6,069 bases of DNA from positions 1-6,069 of the forward strand of contig DMWU01000037.1 in the NCBI GenBank assembly GCA_003483125.1, given 5' to 3'. How positions within the stretch are numbered: position 1 is the first letter of the stretch; every line of letters begins with the position of its first letter. The position numbers and the translations under genes were made by a program. This DNA is from Erythrobacter sp. (GTDB taxonomy: Bacteria > Pseudomonadota > Alphaproteobacteria > Sphingomonadales > Sphingomonadaceae). The notes beneath the pieces are model-generated. The model saw only the letters and a list, made by a program, of their open reading frames with translations. It was not told the origin of the DNA and did no database searches. Shown here piece after piece: positions 1-5,026 of this stretch.

Positions 1-1223
1 CTGGCCTTACCAAGGACCAGCTTGAGGTGAGCGGTGCAGGCTTGCCAGCCATGATGAAGCTGCTCACCGAAACGCCGCTTGCGACGATCAAGGCCTATAT
101 GGCGGCGCAAATGCTTGTTAATGGCGCGCCGCTTCTGTCGAGCGAACTCGATGCAGCTGTGTTTGAATTCTATGGCAAAACGATTGCCGGGCAGGAAGAA
201 CAGCGCGAGCGCTGGAAACGCGCGATCGCTACAGTCGAAGGGCAATTGGGCGAGCAGTTGGGTGCATTGTATGTCGAGCGTTTCTTTCCGCCAGAAAGCA
301 AGGCACGCATGCAGGAGCTGGTCGGAAACTTAAAGATTTCGATGGCAAATTCGCTCGCAGCAAATGAGTGGATGACCGAGGCAACCATCGCTCAAGCAAA
401 GGCTAAACTCGACGGTTTTGTTCCTATGGTCGGCTATCCCGATGAGTTTGAGACCTATGAGGGTCTGGAAATCTCCGCTGATGATCCAGTCGCAAATGCG
501 ATCAATACAATCCAGTGGGGGAATGCTGATGCGCTTTCGCGCCTCGGCACGCCTGTCGACCCCAGCGAGTGGGGCATGCTACCCCAAACGGTGAACGCCT
601 ATTATTCGCCATTGACCAACCGGATTGTCTTCCCCGCTGCGATCCTGCAGCCGCCATTCTTCAATGCCAATGCCGATCCGGCAGTCAATTATGGTGGGAT
701 CGGCGCGGTGATCGGGCACGAGATCGGCCATGGATATGACGATCAGGGCTCGCAATTCGATGCCAAAGGCAAGCTGCGCAATTGGTGGCAGGATGCTGAT
801 CGTGAAGGTTTCGAGCAATATACCGAGCGCATGGCTGAATATATCGAGGCCTATTGCCCGGTCGACAGCCCCGAAGGCCCAGTCTGTCTACGCGGCCGCC
901 AGTCGATGGGCGAAACTCTTGGCGATGTGGTCGGCCTGCAGATGGCCTATCGCGCCTATCGTCTTTCACTGAATGGTGAAGAAGCCCCGGTGATCGACGG
1001 CCTGACAGGCGACCAGCGGTTCTTCCTTGGCTTTGCACAAATCTGGCGCGGAATGGAGCGCGAGGAAAGCCTGCGCAACCGCGTGATGACCGCGAACCAC
1101 CCCCCGGGCACTTTCCGCCTGAACAACGCCGTGCGCCATAACGACGCATGGTACGAAGCGTTCAATGTCGGTCCGGAGCACAAGCTTTACCTGCCGCCGG
1201 AAGAGCGCATCAAAATCTGGTAA
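1..1223 (+). CDS. M13-family zinc metallopeptidase (neprilysin/PepO-like), 5' part missing
   Basis: This is the C-terminal 406 codons of a zinc endopeptidase that cleaves oligopeptides. The frame is open to the left edge (codons from base 3), so the GTG at 27 is not the real start. Family members run about 630-700 residues, so roughly the first 40% lies outside. All M13 hallmarks are in order: the substrate-binding NAYY (594-605); the zinc motif HEIGH (717-731); the third ligand and its partner aspartate in GETLGD (E at 912-914, D at 924-926); a late HPPGTFR matching neprilysin H711/R717 (H at 1098-1100, R at 1116-1118); and the C-terminal IKIW, like the family's usual xxVW ending. The usual GENxxD is GETLGD here, and two cysteines (855-857, 885-887) flank an insert just before it. 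Relatives are usually exported or periplasmic lipoproteins, but the signal region is not visible. The family is certain; the substrate is unknown. Confidence 0.95.
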   Translation, partial: GLTKDQLEVSGAGLPAMMKLLTETPLATIKAYMAAQMLVNGAPLLSSELDAAVFEFYGKTIAGQEEQRERWKRAIATVEGQLGEQLGALYVERFFPPESKARMQELVGNLKISMANSLAANEWMTEATIAQAKAKLDGFVPMVGYPDEFETYEGLEISADDPVANAINTIQWGNADALSRLGTPVDPSEWGMLPQTVNAYYSPLTNRIVFPAAILQPPFFNANADPAVNYGGIGAVIGHEIGHGYDDQGSQFDAKGKLRNWWQDADREGFEQYTERMAEYIEAYCPVDSPEGPVCLRGRQSMGETLGDVVGLQMAYRAYRLSLNGEEAPVIDGLTGDQRFFLGFAQIWRGMEREESLRNRVMTANHPPGTFRLNNAVRHNDAWYEAFNVGPEHKLYLPPEERIKIW

Positions 1224-1225
1224 AT

Positions 1226-1275
1226 TCAATGCATAGCCGCGCCTGTATCCACGGGCGCGGCCAACAATGCATTGA
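1226..1275. repeat. Two-part inverted repeat between the peptidase gene and uppP
   Basis: An outer 9-base arm, TCAATGCAT (1226-1234), pairs perfectly with ATGCATTGA (1267-1275). An inner 8-base GC arm, GCCGCGCC (1236-1243), pairs perfectly with GGCGCGGC (1254-1261) around a 10-base loop. The arms are separated by 1 base on the left and 5 on the right, so one RNA could fold as a 17-pair stem with an asymmetric bulge. It begins 3 bases after the peptidase stop codon. No T-run follows, so it is not a textbook intrinsic terminator. Termination aided by Rho, 3'-end protection of the upstream message, or a leader structure for uppP are all possible. The pairing is seen directly; the role is inferred. 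Confidence 0.6.
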
Positions 1276-1308
1276 CAATATCGGCGCGCCAGCCAAGAGC
1301 CGCAGCCG

Positions 1309-2103
1309 ATGACTTGGCTACAAATACTGCTGATTGCGGTCGTGCAGGGGATTTCGGAATTTCTCCCGATTTCCTCCTCCGGCCACCTCATCCTGATTCC
1401 CTACCTCACCGATTTTCCGGATCAGGGGCCGATGATCGATGTGGCGGTGCATGTCGGATCACTACTGGCAATCATCATCTATTTCTGGCGCGATTTCCTC
1501 GGTTTGGCTCGCGGCGGATTTGCCACCGTGGGTATTGGCGATGATCCACAGCAACGTCGCCTTTTTTTGTGGGTGGTCGCAGGCACTATCCCTGCTGTGC
1601 TGTTCGGCCTGTTTTTGAAGCTAAACGGATATCTAGAGAGTTTCCGTATCACCGACCTCGTGGCGATAAACCTGATCGTTTATGGAGTCCTGCTTGGTGT
1701 GGCAGATCGCTGGGGCAGGCAGGAAAAGAGCTTCGAAGACCTGACATTGCGCGATGCAATACTGGTGGGGATTGCGCAGGCTGCTGCACTCATTCCAGGT
1801 ACCAGTCGTTCTGGCGTGACGATGACCATGGCGCGTTTCCTTGGCTATAAGCGGGTCGAGGCCGCGCGCTTCTCATTCCTGTTGGCGATACCAGCGGTGA
1901 TGGGTGCGGGGCTACTGGCTGCGCTCGACCTGGCAGAAGCATCGGAGCAATTGCAGCTTGATGCTTTGCTGGCCGGAGTCTTCACCTTTATCTCGGCCTT
2001 CGCGACGATGGCATTCCTGATGAACTTCCTTAAAAAGGCATCGATGATGGTATTCGTGGTCTATCGTGTCGGCTTGGGGATCGCCCTGCTCGCATTTTTC
2101 TGA
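1309..2103 (+). CDS. uppP: Undecaprenyl-diphosphatase UppP (BacA)
   Basis: This integral membrane enzyme dephosphorylates undecaprenyl diphosphate to undecaprenyl phosphate, recycling the lipid carrier of peptidoglycan and other surface polymers. Loss of the family raises sensitivity to bacitracin. The protein has 264 residues, a normal length, and is hydrophobic throughout with the spacing expected for the family's roughly eight membrane segments. Motif 1, QGISEFLPISSSGH (residues 13-26), supplies E17, S23 and H26, matching E. coli E21, S27 and H30. Motif 2, PGTSRSG (163-169), supplies R167, matching E. coli R174. The first glutamate of the E. coli motif (E17) is Q13 here, a substitution I recall as common in the family. 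The ATG start has only a weak AAGAG (1295-1299) nine bases upstream, but motif 1 lies at the expected distance from it. A small membrane protein gene follows 27 bases downstream, probably on the same transcript. Confidence 0.97.
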   Translation: MTWLQILLIAVVQGISEFLPISSSGHLILIPYLTDFPDQGPMIDVAVHVGSLLAIIIYFWRDFLGLARGGFATVGIGDDPQQRRLFLWVVAGTIPAVLFGLFLKLNGYLESFRITDLVAINLIVYGVLLGVADRWGRQEKSFEDLTLRDAILVGIAQAAALIPGTSRSGVTMTMARFLGYKRVEAARFSFLLAIPAVMGAGLLAALDLAEASEQLQLDALLAGVFTFISAFATMAFLMNFLKKASMMVFVVYRVGLGIALLAFF

Positions 2104-2114
2104 CGGGCAAATTC

Positions 2115-2121
2115 AAGGAGG
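2115..2121 (+). promoter_or_regulatory. Strong ribosome binding site for the GlsB-like gene
   Basis: AAGGAGG lies 9 bases upstream of the GTG at 2131. It is the best Shine-Dalgarno match in the window and decides the GTG start of the small membrane protein. It sits 11 bases after the uppP stop codon, so the small gene can be translated independently from a shared message. Confidence 0.8.
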
Positions 2122-2130
2122 AGAAAGAAG

Positions 2131-2385
2131 GTGGCGCTGATCCTGTTGACCTTGATTGGATGCCTGGCTGGCTGGTTCGCCTCTATCGTGATGCGAAGCG
2201 AGGAAGGTCGCTTAATACTGCAGGATATGGGTGCCGGGCTCGTCGGATCGCTGGCGGTCGGGCTGGTTGCAAGCAACTTCACGCTCTTGGGCGGATTGCG
2301 CCTTGCCTCGATAGTCGCGGCTTTGGCAGGTGCCACGATTGCGGTCGCTGCGCTCTATTTCTATCGAATGCGCAAGGCGCAGTAA
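2131..2385 (+). CDS. Small membrane protein, GlsB/YeaQ/YmgE (transglycosylase-associated) family
   Basis: The 84-residue protein has three hydrophobic stretches, at about residues 2-21, 31-49 and 55-79. Helix 1 holds the pattern GCLAGWFAS followed by a short charged loop (RSEEGRL), then a glycine-rich helix 2 (GAGLVGSLAVG). This matches the GlsB/YeaQ/YmgE family, formerly called transglycosylase-associated proteins, which is linked to stress responses but has no proven biochemical activity. The C-terminus RMRKAQ is basic and probably cytoplasmic. The start is GTG, fixed by AAGGAGG nine bases upstream. Two in-frame stops (TAA, TAG) end the gene. It follows uppP in the same direction, and a joint transcript is likely. 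It could instead be an unrelated three-helix protein, because the family is recognised mainly by its glycine pattern. Confidence 0.82.
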   Translation: MALILLTLIGCLAGWFASIVMRSEEGRLILQDMGAGLVGSLAVGLVASNFTLLGGLRLASIVAALAGATIAVAALYFYRMRKAQ

Positions 2386-2394
2386 TAGCACCAG

Positions 2395-3336
2395 CTAGAC
2401 TGGCTCTGCGCCGCTGCCGCGCCCGCCGCGCAGAAGATATTCCTGCGTGCCGCGGTTGAGCACGTAATCGACATCGATCACTGCCGAATTGGCATAGGTG
2501 AAGCCGGGAGCGAGGTTGCGATAGAGCCGGTCGAAATCGCGCTCCACCGTCTGGCGATAGAGATCCTCGAAACTTTCGATCACGAAATAGGTCGGTTGGA
2601 GGTCGCTAATCACGTAGTCGGTCCGCATCACACGATCGACATTCAGCATAATGCGATTGGGGCTCTTGGCTTGGGTAGCAAACACAACTTCAGTAGGGCC
2701 TGACAATATGCCTGCGCCATAGGCTCGGATGTCGCCGGGCGCCTCTTCAATCAGGCCGAACTCCACCGTGTACCAGTAAAGCGAGCCAAGTGCCTTTAGG
2801 CGGTTGTAGCGCATCGCCTTCCAGCCGGCGCGACCATATTCCTGCATGTAGTCGGCGAATACCGGATCGGTCAGCATAGGCACGTGACCAAATACATCGT
2901 GAAACACATCGGGTTCCTGTATGTATTCGAATGTCTCGCGCGTTCGGATGAAATTGCCTGCCGGGAAGCGGCGGTTTGCCAGATGCCAGAAGAACACATG
3001 ATCGGGGATCAGCATTGGTACGGGAATCACGCTCCAGCCGGTAAGCGTGCCCAGTTCTTCAGAAAGTTTCCCGAATTCCGGCACGCCCCCGCGGCCAAGA
3101 TCCAGTTTTTCCAGACCTTCCATGAAGGCCGTAGCCGCGCGTCCGGGCAAGATATTCATCTGCCGCGCGAAGAGATCATCCCAGATCTGGTTATCTTCCG
3201 AAGTATAGGCAGTCTGCGCCGGTTCTACCCAATCGTCACCGACATGGGCAGGCTTCTGGAGCGGCGCGGTAAAGACATCCGCCGGTAATTCGGGCAGGAT
3301 GGTAAAATCCTGCTGTGGTTCCGTAATCGTAGCCAT
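2395..3336 (-). CDS. phhA: Phenylalanine 4-monooxygenase (phenylalanine hydroxylase)
   Basis: This enzyme converts L-phenylalanine to L-tyrosine with O2 and a tetrahydropterin, using non-haem iron; it is the entry step of phenylalanine breakdown via tyrosine and homogentisate. The protein has 313 residues, typical of bacterial single-domain forms, with no regulatory ACT domain. The iron triad is present: H146 and H151 in FHDVFGHVP and E192 in YTVEFGL. The H146-to-E192 spacing of 46 equals that of Chromobacterium violaceum PAH (H138/E184). The pterin/active-site loop RAYGAGILSG follows. I chose the ATG at 3336 because the only longer option, a TTG at 3378, falls in the -35 box of the predicted promoter. 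No Shine-Dalgarno precedes the ATG, consistent with a very short leader. The usual partner phhB (pterin carbinolamine dehydratase) is not in the window. The gene is divergent from ppk2 and convergent with the GlsB-like gene across a 9-base gap. Confidence 0.96.
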   Translation of the reverse strand: MATITEPQQDFTILPELPADVFTAPLQKPAHVGDDWVEPAQTAYTSEDNQIWDDLFARQMNILPGRAATAFMEGLEKLDLGRGGVPEFGKLSEELGTLTGWSVIPVPMLIPDHVFFWHLANRRFPAGNFIRTRETFEYIQEPDVFHDVFGHVPMLTDPVFADYMQEYGRAGWKAMRYNRLKALGSLYWYTVEFGLIEEAPGDIRAYGAGILSGPTEVVFATQAKSPNRIMLNVDRVMRTDYVISDLQPTYFVIESFEDLYRQTVERDFDRLYRNLAPGFTYANSAVIDVDYVLNRGTQEYLLRGGRGSGAEPV

Positions 3337-3354
3337 AGTTACAATTGCAACTAT
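3335..3354. promoter_or_regulatory. Operator-like 20-base palindrome at the phhA start
   Basis: ATAGTTACAATTGCAACTAT is an inverted repeat with 9 of 10 pairs matching; the only mismatch is a3341 with c3348. It covers most of the predicted phhA -10 element and reaches into the phhA start codon. Size, symmetry and AT-rich core resemble sites for dimeric winged-helix repressors such as the MarR family, but the regulator is not in the window. A second ACAATTG copy lies at 3375-3381, over the -35 box, 34 bases away. Its position implies repression of phhA by blocking RNA polymerase; an effect on ppk2 is possible. It does not resemble the TyrR/PhhR box TGTAAA-N6-TTTACA. Confidence 0.65.
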
Positions 3355-3378
3355 ACCATGCAGATGCTCGAGAGACAA
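3350..3378 (-). promoter_or_regulatory. Predicted sigma70-type promoter of phhA
   Basis: On the minus strand TTGTCT (3378-3373) is followed after exactly 17 bases by TATAGT (3355-3350). These match 4 of 6 bases of the -35 consensus and 5 of 6 of the -10 consensus. Transcription would begin near 3342-3344, only about 6-8 bases before the ATG, so the message would be nearly leaderless. That agrees with the missing Shine-Dalgarno. The -10 element sits almost wholly inside the palindrome. Confidence 0.6.
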
Positions 3379-3382
3379 TTGG

Positions 3383-3386
3383 GGAG
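3383..3386 (+). promoter_or_regulatory. Ribosome binding site deciding the ppk2 start
   Basis: GGAG, within GGGGAG at 3381-3386, lies 6 bases before the GTG at 3393. It supports that GTG over the longer in-frame TTG at 3345, which sits in the centre of the palindrome and has no such signal. Confidence 0.65.
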
Positions 3387-3392
3387 TTTGTT

Positions 3393-4172
3393 GTGGGGGA
3401 ACTAAAGCGCAAGGAATATGAAGAGCTTCTCGAGCCGCTTGAGCTTGAGCTTGTCGCCATGGCGCGCTGGGCTAGGGCAACTGGCGCACGGATATGCATT
3501 ATCTTTGAGGGCCGCGACACCGCGGGAAAGGGCGGAGCCATCAGGGCAGTAAGCCAAAGGCTAAATCCGCGCCAATGTCATATTGTAGCCCTATCCAAGC
3601 CGACCGAGTCCGAGAACACCCAATGGTATTTCCAACGCTATGCCGCACACCTTCCCTCGGCTGGCGAGATTGTTCTGTTCGATCGCAGCTGGTACAATCG
3701 TGCAGGCGTAGAAAAGGTTATGGGCTTTGCGGACGACCGGCAGGTTGCAAGTTTTCTTGAGCAGGCACCGGTTTTTGAGCGGCAATTGGTCGAGGACGGA
3801 ATCCTGCTGTTCAAATATTGGCTCACAACCGATCAATCCCGGCAAGAGGAACGGTTGCGCGAGCGGCTTGACGATCCGTTAAAGCGCTGGAAGCTTTCAC
3901 CAATCGATCTCGCCGCTCGTGAGAAGTACCATGCCTATACCGAGGCACGAGAAGAGATGCTGCGTGCGACGCACAGCGAATGGGCGCCTTGGACAATCGT
4001 CGATTTCAATGACCAGAAGCGCGGGCGACTGACGCTGATCCGCGATTTACTCGATCGTCTGCCCGACATGAATGTCGAGCCACCAGAAATTGAGTTCCCT
4101 GATCTAGGGCACGCGCCCGAAGCTGAGAGCTATTCGGTGCTTCAACCGATCAAGAACTTTCCTATTGACTGA
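3393..4172 (+). CDS. ppk2: Polyphosphate kinase 2 (polyphosphate:nucleotide phosphotransferase)
   Basis: This cytoplasmic enzyme moves phosphate between polyphosphate and nucleotides; most single-domain members of this type regenerate NTPs from NDPs. The protein has 259 residues from GTG 3393, the expected size for a one-domain class I PPK2. The Walker A loop is GRDTAGKG (residues 40-47, K46), preceded by FE. Walker B is LFDRSWYNR, with D97 starting the DRSWYNR signature. The lid region carries RLDDPLKRWKLSPID. The N-terminus after the chosen start (GELKRKEYE) matches where P. aeruginosa-type PPK2 proteins begin, and GGAG lies 6 bases upstream. About 35 C-terminal residues ending in PIKNFPID form a variable tail. 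The gene is divergent from phhA and shares the regulatory gap; no convincing promoter of its own was found. Its stop lies 2 bases from the stop of the opposing hydratase gene. NDP versus NMP preference cannot be read here. Confidence 0.96.
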   Translation: MGELKRKEYEELLEPLELELVAMARWARATGARICIIFEGRDTAGKGGAIRAVSQRLNPRQCHIVALSKPTESENTQWYFQRYAAHLPSAGEIVLFDRSWYNRAGVEKVMGFADDRQVASFLEQAPVFERQLVEDGILLFKYWLTTDQSRQEERLRERLDDPLKRWKLSPIDLAAREKYHAYTEAREEMLRATHSEWAPWTIVDFNDQKRGRLTLIRDLLDRLPDMNVEPPEIEFPDLGHAPEAESYSVLQPIKNFPID

Positions 4173-4174
4173 AT

Positions 4175-5026
4175 TCAGGCTGCCGCACTTGCCTTTACGC
4201 ATTGGCGGCCATCGCTGGCGAAGGTCCCGAGCTCGTAGCCATTTTCAGCTGTTCGCATGACAAGATGAAGTGCTTCCCCGGCAATTGCCGGGCTAACTGC
4301 ACGGAAGCTGAAATTCTTAAGACTGTTCCCACCCAGTTCGCGTGAGGCCAATTGCAGCAGCAAACTCGCCATCAAAGGACCGTGGACGACCAGCCCGCGA
4401 TAACGCTCGACATCGCGAGCATAGGGCAGGTCATAATGGATGCGATGGGTGTTGAAAGTGAGGGCCGAATAACGAAACAAGAGCCGCGGATCAGGCGTGA
4501 TCTGCCTATGCACGTCCCATGCTGCGGGGGCGAACGAGCCCTCGCCAGATTGCGGCGGCGTCAGCGGAGCGTCAGGCTCGACTGCATCGCGATAGACCAG
4601 CGTTTGCTTCTCCCGGATTGCCTCAACGCCATCTGAGGAGGTCAGATGCTCGACCTCGACAAAGCCGAGCTTACCGCTCTTTCCCTCTTTCTCTGCGATT
4701 GAGGAGATACGGCTCACCCGCACGATAGTGCCGCCAATCGAAAGCGGATTGGCGAAGGTGATATCGCTTGCCGCCCACATCCGGCGGGGTAAGGGGATGG
4801 GCGGGAAAAAGCTGCCTTCGCTGTCATCACGCCGTGGATGTCCGTCCTCGCCCAATTGTGCGCCGGCTGCCTCAGGCGTGCAGAGGCAAAAGTGGGCGCC
4901 CTGCGGCATTACGCCATCTGCTGGCATGTCGAGATCGAATGTCGCCAGCCAGCGTCGTGCCAAGGCAGGATCAAGGGTATCGCCTTGTGCTACTTCTCGG
5001 CCCAGCCAGGCATCCCAGTCGCCCAT
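4175..5026 (-). CDS. Two-half hot-dog-fold acyl-CoA hydratase/dehydratase (FAS1-like N-domain plus MaoC-like half)
   Basis: The 283-residue protein has two halves. Residues about 1-145 form a FAS1-like/MaoC N-terminal dehydratase domain, with the recognisable run from PPIPLPRRMWA to NPLSIGGTI. A proline-rich linker near 150-165 (PLTPPQSGEG) follows. The C-terminal MaoC-like half contains LLFRYSALTFNTHRIHYD and GLVVHGPLMASLLL. This layout matches the HTD2/mesaconyl-C4-CoA (itaconyl-CoA) hydratase group, which adds or removes water on CoA thioesters; the exact substrate is not readable. I chose the ATG at 5026 because GDWDAWLGREV is the usual family N-terminus and because it overlaps the thiolase stop by one base (TGATG), implying translational coupling. 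A longer frame from 5077 would add 17 arginine-rich residues that overlap the thiolase. The coupled thiolase suggests a role in degradation of fatty acids or other acyl-CoAs. Confidence 0.85.
   Translation of the reverse strand: MGDWDAWLGREVAQGDTLDPALARRWLATFDLDMPADGVMPQGAHFCLCTPEAAGAQLGEDGHPRRDDSEGSFFPPIPLPRRMWAASDITFANPLSIGGTIVRVSRISSIAEKEGKSGKLGFVEVEHLTSSDGVEAIREKQTLVYRDAVEPDAPLTPPQSGEGSFAPAAWDVHRQITPDPRLLFRYSALTFNTHRIHYDLPYARDVERYRGLVVHGPLMASLLLQLASRELGGNSLKNFSFRAVSPAIAGEALHLVMRTAENGYELGTFASDGRQCVKASAAA

Noticed and set aside
685..1149. Minus-strand open frame of 154 codons opposite the M13 peptidase
   Set aside because: It is antisense to the conserved catalytic region, Arg/Gly-rich and without domain signature; a shadow frame.
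1272..1277. TTGACA, a perfect -35 hexamer upstream of uppP
   Set aside because: No -10-like hexamer follows at 16-18 bases (the bases there are CAAGAG, AAGAGC and AGAGCC). The hexamer overlaps the right arm of the inverted repeat, which explains part of it.
2405..2434. Inverted repeat TCTGCGC/GCGCAGA near the glsB-like/phhA convergent junction, as a terminator
   Set aside because: It lies inside the last codons of phhA, has a 16-base loop and no T-run, and GC-rich coding sequence easily gives such pairs.
3337..3378. Longer phhA starting at TTG 3378
   Set aside because: The extra residues (SLEHLHGIVAIVT) are unlike the family N-terminus, there is no ribosome site, and the codon is part of the predicted -35 box.
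3345..3392. Longer ppk2 starting at TTG 3345
   Set aside because: The TTG is the centre of the palindrome and has no Shine-Dalgarno. The GTG at 3393 has GGAG at 6 bases and fits the family N-terminus.
4540..4590. Proline/glycine-rich stretch (PLTPPQSGEG) in the hydratase as a possible inserted repeat element
   Set aside because: It falls at the junction between the two hot-dog halves, where a low-complexity linker is normal, and no second copy is visible in the window.
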